Origin: Actinomadura syzygii
Lineage (GTDB): Bacteria > Actinomycetota > Actinomycetes > Streptosporangiales > Streptosporangiaceae
Assembly (NCBI RefSeq): GCF_008085905.1
Contig: NZ_VSFF01000015.1
Location: forward strand, 248,001 to 312,000
Length of the DNA: 64,000 bases
Direction: 5' to 3'
Position numbers and translations under genes: made by a program. This document shows positions 8,433 through 16,839 of this stretch, piece after piece (within the stretch, counting starts at the first letter, position 1; every line of letters begins with the position of its first letter). The notes beneath the pieces are model-generated. The model saw only the letters and a program-made list of their open reading frames with translations. It was not told the origin of the DNA and did no database searches.

Positions 8433-9277
8433 GCTGTCTCCCGACAGGTGTTCCGAAGCGTGCCGATTCCTTCGATGTCCACCTCGACGGTGTCGCCGTC
8501 GCGGAGCAGGCGGGGCGGGGTGCTCGCCATGCCGACGCCGGGCGGCGTCCCGGTCGCGATGACGTCGCCTGGACGGAGCGTGAACGCCCGGCTGAGGCGC
8601 GCGATCAGCGTGCGGACGGAGAAGATCATGTCGGCGGTGCTCGCGTCCTGCCGGAGTTCCCCCGACACCCGGCAGCGGACGGCGAGGTCCTGCGGGTCGG
8701 GGACCTCGTCGGCGGTGACGAGCCACGGGCCCATCGGGCAGAAGGTGTCCAGCGACTTGGCGCGGACCCACTGGCCGTCGGCGCGCTGCAGGTCGCGCGC
8801 CGACACGTCGTTCAGGCAGGTGTACCCGAGGACGTGGCCGAGCGCGTCCCGCTCGGAGACGTGCCGCGCCGGGCTGCCGATGACGACGGCCAGCTCCGCC
8901 TCGTAGTCGACCTGCGCGGTGACCGCGGGGTCCCACTCGACGGTCTCGCCGTGCGCGATCAGCGCGCTCGGGAACTTGGCGAACACGACGGGCTCCGCCG
9001 GGACGTCCAGCCCGCCCTCGGCCGCGTGCTCGGCGTAGTTGAGCCCGATCGCGACGATCTTGCCGGGCGCGCGGACCGGCGGCAGGAAGGTGAACTCGGC
9101 GGGGTCGGCCTCCGGCAGGTGCGGCGCGGCGGCGGCGAGCGCGGCGAGCTCGTCCGGCGTGACGGGCGCGGTCGGCAGCCGCGACCCCGCGGGGACGACG
9201 CGGACGGCCCCACCCGCGGCGGCTCCGGCGATCGCGAGGGTGTCGGCGCCGTTCCGGCGTACTCGGGCGAGCCTCAT
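8429..9277 (-). CDS. Fumarylacetoacetate hydrolase (FAH) family protein
   Basis: This is a 282-residue hydrolase/isomerase/decarboxylase of the FAH superfamily, acting on 2-oxo-acid or beta-diketo compounds late in aromatic or sugar-acid catabolism. The catalytic region starts at IVAIGLNYAEHAAEGG. The metal ligands are in VDYEAELAVVIG, and the motifs CLNDVSARDLQ, KSLDTFCPMGPW and GDVIATGTPPGVG are all present. Its first about 60 residues form the short variable N-terminal domain. The start at 9277 is preceded by CTGGAGAGACG. It lies 59 bp after the amidohydrolase, and the inverted repeats at 9339-9366 are just upstream. Confidence 0.92.
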   Translation of the reverse strand: MRLARVRRNGADTLAIAGAAAGGAVRVVPAGSRLPTAPVTPDELAALAAAAPHLPEADPAEFTFLPPVRAPGKIVAIGLNYAEHAAEGGLDVPAEPVVFAKFPSALIAHGETVEWDPAVTAQVDYEAELAVVIGSPARHVSERDALGHVLGYTCLNDVSARDLQRADGQWVRAKSLDTFCPMGPWLVTADEVPDPQDLAVRCRVSGELRQDASTADMIFSVRTLIARLSRAFTLRPGDVIATGTPPGVGMASTPPRLLRDGDTVEVDIEGIGTLRNTCRETA

Positions 9278-9336
9278 CGTCTCTCCAGGATCCGGGGCCG
9301 AGGGCCCCTTCACGATCCCATCCCGATCTCCGTGAG

Positions 9337-10746
9337 TCAACCAGACGACTGGTAGATTATCTGGTTCGCGACGGTGAGTCGGACGGCGTCCGCGCCGGGT
9401 TCGGCGAGCGCCGCGTCCAGGCCGTGCCGGAGCAGGACCAGGTCGGCGGGGCCGCCCGGCCGCAGCCGCCGGGGCGGGCCGCCCGGGTCGTCGGGCGGGG
9501 CGAGGCAGGCGTCGAGGGCCGCGCGCGGCGGCAGGCGCTCGGCCGGGTTCAGCACGTGCCCCTCCGGTGTCTCGCGGCGGACGGCGGCGGCGATCACGGC
9601 CCACGGGTCGAGCGGGCCGTACGGGGCGTCGGACGACAGCGCGACCCGAATCCCCGCTGCCGCGAGCGACCCGCACCGGTACAGGTCGGGACGGTCCTCC
9701 GCCGGGACGTCGCGCGCGTAGTCGTCCCCGCGGTCGGCGAGGAAGCCGGGCTGGGTGACGACGGCCGCGCCGAGCGCCGCGATCTCGCCGGTCAGCTCCG
9801 GCGGGACGAGCGCGGCGTGCTCGATCCGGTCGCCGGGGACGGGCCCGGCCTCGCGCAGCGCCGCCAGCAGCAGCACGAGCGCCTCGCGGGTGACCGCGTG
9901 CACGGCGACCGGGCGTCCCGCCGCGTGCGCCGTGCCGATCCGCCCGGTCAGGTCGTCGAACGCCGGGAGCCCGGAGTCGGCGAGGACGATCTTCCACGGG
10001 CCGGGCGTCCAGAGGCCCTCCTCGGGAGACGGGTCGAGGGGCGCGCCGAGCAGGTGGACGCGCTGCGGGAGTGTCCCGTCCCGGCGCGCCGCGGCGATCG
10101 ACGCGAGCGCCTCGGGGGTCAGCTCGGGCGTCGCGTCGGTCACGGCGGTGACGCCGAAGCGGGCGAGTTCCCGGCCGACGTCCGCCAGGCCGGGCGGCGC
10201 GGCGGACGGCAGCCGGGAGCGCAGCCAGGCGTCGGCGCGCCAGATCCGTCCAGTGGGGGCTCCGGCGGGGTCGCGTTCGATGCCGGGGTGGTCGGCCTCG
10301 TCCAGCCGGACGGCTCGCGCGGCGCGCGTGTTCAGCATCCACATCGCGCCGCTGCGGTGCTGCACCCGCACCGGTCGCCGCGCGTCGAGCGCGTCGAGGG
10401 CGGCGCGGGTGAGATCGCCCGCGACCGACTCGTGGTAGCCGGCGCCGCGGACCCAGCCGTGCCGGTCGGGGACGGCGGCGGCGAGCGCGGCGGCCAGCCC
10501 CGCCCGGTCCGCGACGTCCGGCGGGCCGCAGCGCACCGAGCGCCGCGCCGCCGCCAGCGCGTGCAGGTGCAGGTGGTGGTCGACGAGGCCGGGCAGCAGC
10601 GCGCCGCCCCCGCACTCGACGACCTCCTCCCCCGCCTCCCGAGGGACGGACGGGGCGATGGCGGCGATGCGGCCGTCCCGGACGCGGACGTCGGCGCGGC
10701 GGCCGTCCGGCAGTTCCGCGTCGCGCAGCAGGAACCCTCCGGTCAT
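9337..10746 (-). CDS. Amidohydrolase, YtcJ-like
   Basis: This is a 469-residue metal-dependent hydrolase. The N-terminal composite domain leads to the metal motif GLVDHHLHLHAL (HxHxH) near residue 56. Later ligands appear in VAVHAVTREAL and RIEHAALVPPEL, and the catalytic Asp is in ALSSDAPYGPLDPW. The ADLVLL segment near the C terminus closes the composite beta-domain. YtcJ-type enzymes hydrolyse N-acyl or cyclic amide bonds, and several are of unknown substrate. The ATG at 10746 overlaps the CoA-transferase stop by 4 bp. Confidence 0.88.
   Translation of the reverse strand: MTGGFLLRDAELPDGRRADVRVRDGRIAAIAPSVPREAGEEVVECGGGALLPGLVDHHLHLHALAAARRSVRCGPPDVADRAGLAAALAAAVPDRHGWVRGAGYHESVAGDLTRAALDALDARRPVRVQHRSGAMWMLNTRAARAVRLDEADHPGIERDPAGAPTGRIWRADAWLRSRLPSAAPPGLADVGRELARFGVTAVTDATPELTPEALASIAAARRDGTLPQRVHLLGAPLDPSPEEGLWTPGPWKIVLADSGLPAFDDLTGRIGTAHAAGRPVAVHAVTREALVLLLAALREAGPVPGDRIEHAALVPPELTGEIAALGAAVVTQPGFLADRGDDYARDVPAEDRPDLYRCGSLAAAGIRVALSSDAPYGPLDPWAVIAAAVRRETPEGHVLNPAERLPPRAALDACLAPPDDPGGPPRRLRPGGPADLVLLRHGLDAALAEPGADAVRLTVANQIIYQSSG
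9339..9366. promoter_or_regulatory. Overlapping inverted repeats, candidate operator upstream of the FAH-Ldh pair
   Basis: Two nested symmetries are visible. AACCAGA (9339-9345) and TCTGGTT (9360-9366) are perfect 7-bp arms 14 bp apart. ACCAG-ACGA-CTGGT (9340-9353) is a tighter inverted repeat sharing the left arm. The stretch is unusually AT-rich for this window and overlaps the last codons of the upstream amidohydrolase, about 60-90 bp before the FAH gene start. It has the geometry of a GntR- or TetR-type operator with an internal promoter. No regulator gene is adjacent. Confidence 0.5.
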
Positions 10747-11966
10747 GGCGCGGGAATCCGCAGCTCACGCAGGACTTCGGCGGTGTCCTCGCCGCTGCGG
10801 GACGCGCGTCCGGCCGGGGCGCGGTGCCGGGGCGGCGCGACCGGGACGGGCCCGCCGCACGTGTCCACGACCCAGCCGCCGTCCACCCGGCGGGCCCGCG
10901 CGGACGGCTCCGCGCCGGGATCGAGCGTGGCGGCGACGACGTCGGTCATCGACACGTCGTGCAGCGCTCCCCCGTCCCCGGCGGGCGCGGTCAGCGCGCG
11001 GGCCGCCGCGGTGAGCCCGGTCAGCGGGTCGGCGATCGCGTCGCCCGCGAACAGCGGGACGCCGCCGGGTTCGCGGGCGACGAGCCCGGCGCCCGCCGCG
11101 ACGTCGTCGCCGAAGCCCACCCGGTCCGACTCGCGGCCCGCGGCCGTGATGGAGATCCAGGTGGTCCCGGCGGCGACGGCGGCGTGCGCGTCCAGGCCGA
11201 AGCGGGCGAGCGCCCGCGGACGCGACGCCTCGACGACGATGTCCGCGCGCTCGACCAGTGCCCGCAGCGCACGGCGCCCGGACGGCTCGCCCGGGTCGAG
11301 CACCACCGACCGGTGCCCCGCGTGGAGGAGCCGGTAGAAGCCGGGATCGCCGCGCCGGGCCCCGTCCGGACGGGACGGGGTCTCGACCTTCACCACCCGT
11401 GCCCCGGCCAGGCCGAGCAGGTGCGCGCACAGCGGTCCCGCCCACAGCGCGCTGAAGTCCACCACCAGGAGTCCGGCGACGGGACGGGGCGGCGGCACGA
11501 CCTCCGGCGCGATCGGGGAGGCGGGCGCGACGGGCCCGGCCGCCAGGCCGAGCAGTCCGGCGCGCTCCGCCAGCTCGTCGCCCGTGTGGGCGCGCAGCCA
11601 CGCCTCCACGGGCGGCCAGACGTCCTCGGGGAGTTCGGCGCCGACGAGCGCGCCGAGCAGGGACGGGTCGTCCGGACGCGCGCACGACACCGCCGCCCAG
11701 CCATCGGCGGTCGGAAGCAGGCGGCAGGCGCCGCCCGCGGAGACCGTCCCGCGCCGCGCCGCGCCGGTGAACGCGGCCCGTTCGGCGAGCAGAGCGGCGC
11801 CGTCGACCGCGACCGAGCCGCCGGTCTGCGCCGCAAGCCGGGCGGACAGTTCGCGCGCCCGCGTGGCGGCCCGGCCCGGCGGGACGAGCGGCGGGCCGTC
11901 CGGCCGCCCGGTCAGCGCGACGGCCCCGCTCGCCGCCCAGTCGGCCGCCGGATCCGACACGATCAT
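10743..11966 (-). CDS. Family III CoA-transferase (CaiB/BaiF type) with rearranged domain order
   Basis: This 407-residue protein belongs to the CaiB/BaiF family, which moves CoA between organic acids. The usual N-terminal signature of the family appears here as LLVVDFSALWAGPLCAHLLG followed by GARVVKVETPSRPDGAR, but it starts only around residue 150. The preceding residues (RRGTVSAGGACRLLPTADGWAAVSCARPDD) resemble the small domain that normally lies in the middle of the chain. I infer a permuted or partly duplicated arrangement. ADIVVEASRPRAL and GFGDDVAAGAGL are also family segments. The start was set at ATG 11966; ATG 11990 would add eight residues. Confidence 0.8.
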   Translation of the reverse strand: MIVSDPAADWAASGAVALTGRPDGPPLVPPGRAATRARELSARLAAQTGGSVAVDGAALLAERAAFTGAARRGTVSAGGACRLLPTADGWAAVSCARPDDPSLLGALVGAELPEDVWPPVEAWLRAHTGDELAERAGLLGLAAGPVAPASPIAPEVVPPPRPVAGLLVVDFSALWAGPLCAHLLGLAGARVVKVETPSRPDGARRGDPGFYRLLHAGHRSVVLDPGEPSGRRALRALVERADIVVEASRPRALARFGLDAHAAVAAGTTWISITAAGRESDRVGFGDDVAAGAGLVAREPGGVPLFAGDAIADPLTGLTAAARALTAPAGDGGALHDVSMTDVVAATLDPGAEPSARARRVDGGWVVDTCGGPVPVAPPRHRAPAGRASRSGEDTAEVLRELRIPAP

Positions 11967-11975
11967 GGTCCTGTC

Positions 11976-11982
11976 TAGGGTA
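11976..11982. promoter_or_regulatory. Shared divergent -10 region, probably for two leaderless genes
   Basis: On the plus strand TAGGGT (11976-11981) lies 7 bp before the ATG at 11989. On the minus strand TACCCT (11982-11977) lies 10 bp before the ATG at 11966. No Shine-Dalgarno precedes either start. Both spacings suit TANNNT -10 boxes with transcription beginning at or near the start codon, the actinobacterial leaderless pattern. The two boxes overlap almost fully, so the two promoters probably compete. Confidence 0.5.
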
Positions 11983-11988
11983 GTCAGC

Positions 11989-13035
11989 ATGGTTGCGGTG
12001 CCGATGACCGACCCGGCCGGGCTCGCCGCGGATGACGCGCGCCCGCCGCTGCTGGACGCCTCCGGACGTCCGAAGACCCCGCTCATGGGTGTCGACCTGC
12101 GCAAAGGCGTCGATCCCGACGACCTCGTCGGCGCGGTCGGGCACGCCCGCGACAGCGACCGGCTGCTCGTCGGGGTGGCCGACGGGCCCCTGGATCCGCC
12201 CGCGCTCGTCCTGGCCGAGGCGCTCGACCTCACCCTTTCCGAGGGCGAGGCGCAGGACGCGCGGCTCCTCCCCGTGCCCGATGCGGAGGCCGCGCTCGCG
12301 GAGACCGACGCGGCCGTCGCCGCTCACCCCACGGCCGCGCTGGTGCTCGCGCGCCTGCTCCGCATCACCCAGGCCGTGCCGGTGCGCGCCGCCCTGGACG
12401 CCGAGTCCTTCGCCTACTCCACCCTGCTCGGCGGCGCCGAGTTCGCCCGCTGGCTCGACGGACGCGCACCCCGCGCGGAGGCTCTCTCGACCCCCGACCC
12501 AGTGCTGGTCGCCCGCGACGGCGACCGTCTCACCGTGACGCTGAACCTGCCTACTCGCCGCAACGCGCTCGGACGGCGGCTCCGCGCCGCCCTGGTCGAC
12601 GCGCTCGACCTCGCGATCCTGGACGACACCGTCGAGCGCGTCGTGCTCGACGGCGCGGGCCCGGTGTTCTCGTCCGGCGGCGACCTCGCCGAGTTCGGCA
12701 CGGCCCCGGACGCGGCGACCGCGCACCTCGTCCGGACGTCCGCGAGCCCCGGCCTGCTCGTTCACCGCCTCCGCGACCGCGTGGAGGTCCGGATGAAGGG
12801 GGCGTGCGCGGGCGCGGGCGTCGAGATCCCCGCCTTCGCCGCGCGGGTCCGCGCGGAGCCGGACACGACCTTCTGGCTGCCGGAGATCGCGATGGGCCTC
12901 ATCCCGGGCGCGGGCGGGACGGTCAGCATCCCGCGCCGCGTCGGCCGCTGGCGCACCCTGCACCTGGCCCTGTCGGGGGTGCCGCTGGACGCGCCCACCG
13001 CCCTGGCCTGGGGCCTCGTCGACGAAGTCGGCTGA
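11989..13035 (+). CDS. Enoyl-CoA hydratase/isomerase family protein with N-terminal extension
   Basis: The protein has 348 residues. The crotonase fold occupies the C-terminal part from about residue 165 (VARDGDRLTVTLNLPTRRNAL). Oxyanion-hole segments are FSSGGDLAEFG and MKGACAGAGVEIPAFA, and WLPEIAMGLIPGAGGTVSI carries the usual catalytic-loop Glu and the GAGGT motif. The first about 160 residues are an alanine-rich extension with no recognised domain, beyond a crotonase's usual 260 residues. Role: hydration or isomerisation of an acyl-CoA, probably one formed by the divergent CoA-transferase. ATG 11989 and ATG 12004 are both possible starts; I favour the first because of the -10 box placement. 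Confidence 0.85.
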   Translation: MVAVPMTDPAGLAADDARPPLLDASGRPKTPLMGVDLRKGVDPDDLVGAVGHARDSDRLLVGVADGPLDPPALVLAEALDLTLSEGEAQDARLLPVPDAEAALAETDAAVAAHPTAALVLARLLRITQAVPVRAALDAESFAYSTLLGGAEFARWLDGRAPRAEALSTPDPVLVARDGDRLTVTLNLPTRRNALGRRLRAALVDALDLAILDDTVERVVLDGAGPVFSSGGDLAEFGTAPDAATAHLVRTSASPGLLVHRLRDRVEVRMKGACAGAGVEIPAFAARVRAEPDTTFWLPEIAMGLIPGAGGTVSIPRRVGRWRTLHLALSGVPLDAPTALAWGLVDEVG

Positions 13036-13041
13036 ACGCCG

Positions 13042-14040
13042 TTACCCGCGGACTTCGTCGATCGTGACGGCGCGCCGCTCGCGCCGGGCGATCTCGCACG
13101 CCTCCGCCACGTAGAACGCCTCAAGGCTCTCCTCCGGCGGGCACGGGCTCGGCCCCCCGGACGCGACCATCGCGGCGAAGGCGCGCAGCTCCGCCTCGTA
13201 GGCGTCGGCGAACCGCTCCTGGAATCGGGTGTGCGGCGGCCCCGCCGGGCGGAACCCGCCGCTCGCCGGGGACAGCGGCGTCCGGTCGTCGAGCCCGGCG
13301 ACCACGCCGTCCAGGGAGCCGAGCACCTCCAGCCGGACGTCGTACCCGGCCGCGTTGTAGCGGGTCGCGGACACGACGGCGAGCGTGCCGTCGTCCAGCG
13401 TGAGGACGGCCGAGCCGGTGGCGACGTCATCTGACGCGGCGAACACCGCCGAGCCCCGGTTCGCCCCGGCCGCGCTGACCTCGGCGACGTCCCGCCCGGT
13501 CACGAACCGGACGGCGTCGAAGTCGTGGACGGAGCAGTCCCGGAACAGCCCGCCCGACGTGGGGATGTACTCGTCCGGCGGCGGCGCCGGGTCGAGCGTG
13601 CACGAGCGCACCGTGTGCACCCAGCCGAGCCGCCCCGACCGGACCGCGTCGCGCGCGGCGACGTGCCCCGGGTCGAACCGCCGCTGGAAGCCCACCTGCA
13701 CGGGGACGCCCGCGTGCCGCACCGCCGCCAGCGTCCGGACCGTGGCGTCCAGGTCGGCGGCGACGGGCTTCTCGACGAACACGGGCAGGCCCGCGTCCAC
13801 CGCCCGGATCACCAGGTCCGCGTGCGCGGCGGTCGGCGTGGCGACGACGAGGCCGTCCAGCCCGGCGGTGAACAGGGCGTCCACGGCGTCCACCGAGACC
13901 GCGCCGAGCTTGGCCGCCACCTCCCGCGCGCGTCCCGGGTCGGCGTCGGCGACGACGACCTCCTCGACCTCGGCGAGGCCGCGCAGCGTCTCCGCGTGCC
14001 CCGCGCCGATCCGGCCCACTCCGGCCAGCCCGATCCTCAT
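13042..14040 (-). CDS. Gfo/Idh/MocA family oxidoreductase (inositol dehydrogenase-like)
   Basis: This 332-residue NAD(P)-dependent dehydrogenase acts on sugars, inositols or their derivatives. The Rossmann motif is GLAGVGRIGAGH at the N terminus, the catalytic Lys lies in FVEKPVA, and the substrate-site D-x3-H appears in RDCSVHDFDAVRF. It converges on the enoyl-CoA hydratase with only 6 bp between stops. It may serve either the catabolic island to its left or the sugar block to its right. The start is ATG 14040. Confidence 0.9.
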   Translation of the reverse strand: MRIGLAGVGRIGAGHAETLRGLAEVEEVVVADADPGRAREVAAKLGAVSVDAVDALFTAGLDGLVVATPTAAHADLVIRAVDAGLPVFVEKPVAADLDATVRTLAAVRHAGVPVQVGFQRRFDPGHVAARDAVRSGRLGWVHTVRSCTLDPAPPPDEYIPTSGGLFRDCSVHDFDAVRFVTGRDVAEVSAAGANRGSAVFAASDDVATGSAVLTLDDGTLAVVSATRYNAAGYDVRLEVLGSLDGVVAGLDDRTPLSPASGGFRPAGPPHTRFQERFADAYEAELRAFAAMVASGGPSPCPPEESLEAFYVAEACEIARRERRAVTIDEVRG

Positions 14041-14076
14041 CCGTTCCCCGATTCCTCTGTCGTTCTCAACCAGCGG

Positions 14077-14109
14077 CCCGCCGGGCCGGGGATCGCCCGG
14101 CCCGGCGGG
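14077..14109 (-). terminator. Strong 12-bp hairpin at the end of the sugar operon
   Basis: CCCGCCGGGCCG (14077-14088) pairs perfectly with CGGCCCGGCGGG (14098-14109) around a 9-base loop. It lies 5 bp past the PIG-L gene stop in the direction of transcription and 37 bp before the next start. There is no T-run, which is typical of terminators in high-GC actinomycetes. Confidence 0.65.
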
Positions 14110-14114
14110 TCGGC

Positions 14115-16820
14115 TCAGCCGGAGAGCCGGACGGCGCTGCTCGCCGTCCCGCCCTTCGCCGCCTCGAAGGCGACGGTCAGGGTGCCGCTCGCCCCGGGCA
14201 CGGTGACGTTCACCGTGCCGGCGCCGCGGATCTTGATCTCCTTCGTGCCGAGGAGCTTTCCGTCCCACACATGTACGTGCGCGGTGCCCGCTCCGGTCGA
14301 ACTCAGTCGGACCTTCGTCGAGCCGCCGGAGACGGCCGGCTTCCCGACGATCCACGCCGAGTCGGAACGCGGCGCCGCCGGGCCCGCGGCCAGCGGGATC
14401 CCGGTCCGGACCGCCTGGAGGATCGACTCAGGCGAGTTCACCGAGTCGGTCGCGTCGGTCGGCATGACCGGCGCCGGCGGCGTGGTCGGCATCCCGGCCG
14501 GCGGGACGTGCCCGGGCAGCGACACCTGGCCCCAGCGATACGGGTCGCCCTGCACCCCGTTCCAGGTGGACCAGCCGATGCGCGTCTGGCCCGTCTTGTC
14601 CTGGGTGTCGGAGTCGTACACGAAGATGTTCAGGCCCATCCGCGCCGGGTCTACGGCGGTCGGAAGCGTCTTGAACGGGATCTTCGCCTCGATCACGTAC
14701 CCGTCGTAGGGGTCGTTGACCGTCGAGGCGACCTGCATGCCGGGCGCGGTCTGCTCGCCCGGACCCTGGTTGGCGTCCGCGTCACGCTGGAAGCAGGGCT
14801 TCCCGTCCGCCATCTTCGGGAAGATGCCGGTCTTGAACGTGGTGGACGTGTTCTCCGAGTCGCCCCGCGGGTCGATCGCGATCTCGACGGAGTCGGTGCG
14901 CCAGTGGCGCTTGCAGTCGTCCGCGCCGAGCGTCGTGCCCGCCTTGTCGTCGCGGACCTTGACGAGGACGTTGAGCGCGTCGTCGGTCCAGGTCACCTTG
15001 CCGGTGGCCGAGCAGTCGTCCGCGGACGCGCACGCCTCGCCCTCCCAGACCCTGGACAGGTTCAGCTCGGGCCCCGGATACTCGCCCGGCGTCTCCTTGC
15101 CGTCCAGCGTCGGCGCGGCGGCCGCCTTCGGCAGCTCCGCCTTCGGGACGAGCTCCAGCGCCCCCTTCTGCACGTCGGCCGCGCCCGCGGACGACGTCGT
15201 GGTGATGGTCAGGTCGTAGTCGCCGCCGGCGCCGCCCTGGTTCGAGGTCGGCAGGGAGGCGTCGGTGTTGGTGACGGTGAAGTCGACCGACCCCGTCTTC
15301 CCCGCGTCGAGCGTGTACGGCTTGGACGCCGCGTCCGCCGAGAACCCCTGCGGGAGGTCGAGCTTGACCGTGCCCGACTGCGCGGACGCGGTGGTGTTCG
15401 CCACGTCGATCCGCACCTTGCGGGACGTGCCGGACGCCAGCGTCAGCACCCGCTTCACCTGTCCGGTGAGCGCGGGAACGCCGACCTTGCCCGCCCACGA
15501 GTCGAAGTCCGACACGCGCGGCAGCGGCTCCAGCGCCCCGGTCACGGCGGGCCGCACCTCGACCGACGTCGCCGCCTGGCCCTCGGCCTTGCCGCTGGTG
15601 AGCGTCGCCGAGATCTGCGCGCGTCCGGCCTTGGCGCCCGCCGGGGGCGTCACGGTGAACGTCGCCGAGCGCTCAGCGGACCCGAGTTTGCCCAGGTCAC
15701 CGCTCCCTGTAACGTTCCAACCAGCGGGCACCGAAAGAGCGGCCCTCGCCCCCTTCAGCTGCTCCGCGGAGCTCGCCTTGGCGGTCACCTTGAACGCGCG
15801 CCCGCCGGTCACCCCGAACGAGTCCGTCGCCAGCTCGAACCGCGTGCCGAGCGGCAGCCCGCCCTGCCCCGGCTGCAGCGCCCCCTCCAGCATCGCGGCC
15901 GGGCCGGTGTTGCCCAGCGTGAACGGCACCCGGCTGTGGATCTGCATGTAGTAGTCGCAGCCGATCTTGGTCGGGTCGGACGGCGCGTCCGGGAACCCGC
16001 CCCAGCCCTGGCTCACGTACGTGCGCTGCGCCTCGCGCTCGACCTGCGCCCAGGTCTTGCCCGCGTTGCGCGCGGACGCGCGGCCGCCCCACACGCCGTA
16101 GGTGACCGAGGCCGCGTTCGACGGCGTCCCCGACGCGGCGCAGGTCGAGCCCGTCGGCCCGGACGCCCCGCCGGTCTGGAACAGGCGTCCCGGAGCCCAC
16201 GCCTGCAGCCCCTCCTTGCGGAGCTGCGTCGGATACGCCGACGTGTTCCCGGCGGCGAAGTACGCCTCCGTCGCCAGCCGCGCGGCCATCTGGTGGTTGC
16301 CGTGCTGGCCGGGCAGCGGCGCGGGCACCATGGTGACGATCACCTTGGGCCGCGTCTCCCGGACGAGCCGGACGACCTTCTCCAGCGTCTTGTCGTGGTC
16401 CCACGTCTCCGCGGTGAGCGGGGTGCTCACCGTGTAGTAGAAGTCGACCTTGTCCAGGTAGTGGATGTCGGTGACGCCCGCCTTGCCGACGGCGCGCCGC
16501 TCCTCGTCCTCCCGGAGCAGGCCGAGCGCCGGGCCCTCCTCGGTGCCGGAGGCGTTGCCGCCGCCCTCGCCGCGCGTGACGGTGAGGACGCCGACCTTCG
16601 CCTTGTCGAATTCGTTCCACTGGCCGAGCGTCGACAGCGCGCCGGCCTCGTCGTCCGGGTGCGCGCCGACGAAGAGCACGTCGAGCCGCCCCTTGTCGGA
16701 CGCCCCTTTGGACGGTGCGCCGCGGTCCGCGGGCGCCGCCTGCGCGGGCGGACCCGCGAAGGCGACGGCCGTGGCCGCCAGCGCGGCGGACAGGATTGCG
16801 GGTAGGGCGAGTCTTCGCAA
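14115..16820 (-). CDS. Secreted PIG-L family deacetylase with CBM9-like and NEW3-like domains
   Basis: This is a 901-residue exported enzyme. A Sec signal peptide ends at the AQA-AP site near residue 29. The PIG-L/LmbE domain follows with VGAHPDDEAGAL (metal and catalytic AHPDDE) near residues 52-60 and the second His motif in LPGQHGNHQMAA. Family members remove N-acetyl groups from GlcNAc-containing molecules. About residues 330-540 look like two NEW3-type beta domains, 570-790 resemble a CBM9/DOMON sugar-binding domain (TLDGKETPGEYPGPELNL, VTWTDDALNVLVKV), and a beta-rich tail follows. The start is TTG with AGGAGAG 5 bp upstream. It is last in the sugar ABC operon, so it may deacetylate an extracellular amino-sugar polymer before uptake. 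Confidence 0.87.
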   Translation of the reverse strand: MRRLALPAILSAALAATAVAFAGPPAQAAPADRGAPSKGASDKGRLDVLFVGAHPDDEAGALSTLGQWNEFDKAKVGVLTVTRGEGGGNASGTEEGPALGLLREDEERRAVGKAGVTDIHYLDKVDFYYTVSTPLTAETWDHDKTLEKVVRLVRETRPKVIVTMVPAPLPGQHGNHQMAARLATEAYFAAGNTSAYPTQLRKEGLQAWAPGRLFQTGGASGPTGSTCAASGTPSNAASVTYGVWGGRASARNAGKTWAQVEREAQRTYVSQGWGGFPDAPSDPTKIGCDYYMQIHSRVPFTLGNTGPAAMLEGALQPGQGGLPLGTRFELATDSFGVTGGRAFKVTAKASSAEQLKGARAALSVPAGWNVTGSGDLGKLGSAERSATFTVTPPAGAKAGRAQISATLTSGKAEGQAATSVEVRPAVTGALEPLPRVSDFDSWAGKVGVPALTGQVKRVLTLASGTSRKVRIDVANTTASAQSGTVKLDLPQGFSADAASKPYTLDAGKTGSVDFTVTNTDASLPTSNQGGAGGDYDLTITTTSSAGAADVQKGALELVPKAELPKAAAAPTLDGKETPGEYPGPELNLSRVWEGEACASADDCSATGKVTWTDDALNVLVKVRDDKAGTTLGADDCKRHWRTDSVEIAIDPRGDSENTSTTFKTGIFPKMADGKPCFQRDADANQGPGEQTAPGMQVASTVNDPYDGYVIEAKIPFKTLPTAVDPARMGLNIFVYDSDTQDKTGQTRIGWSTWNGVQGDPYRWGQVSLPGHVPPAGMPTTPPAPVMPTDATDSVNSPESILQAVRTGIPLAAGPAAPRSDSAWIVGKPAVSGGSTKVRLSSTGAGTAHVHVWDGKLLGTKEIKIRGAGTVNVTVPGASGTLTVAFEAAKGGTASSAVRLSG

Positions 16821-16839
16821 TTAACTCTCCTGTTCTTCC

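Noticed and set aside
8429..10768. Very long minus-strand open frame running through the FAH gene and on past 10000
   Set aside because: Only the C-terminal 282 codons have family motifs and third-position bias. The upstream part is an Arg/Pro/Gly-rich shadow of the amidohydrolase gene.
15706..15725. GTTCCAACCA-like word shared with the 23606 palindrome region (also near 32660)
   Set aside because: The copies lie inside coding frames with no symmetry and no consistent spacing, so it is probably chance.
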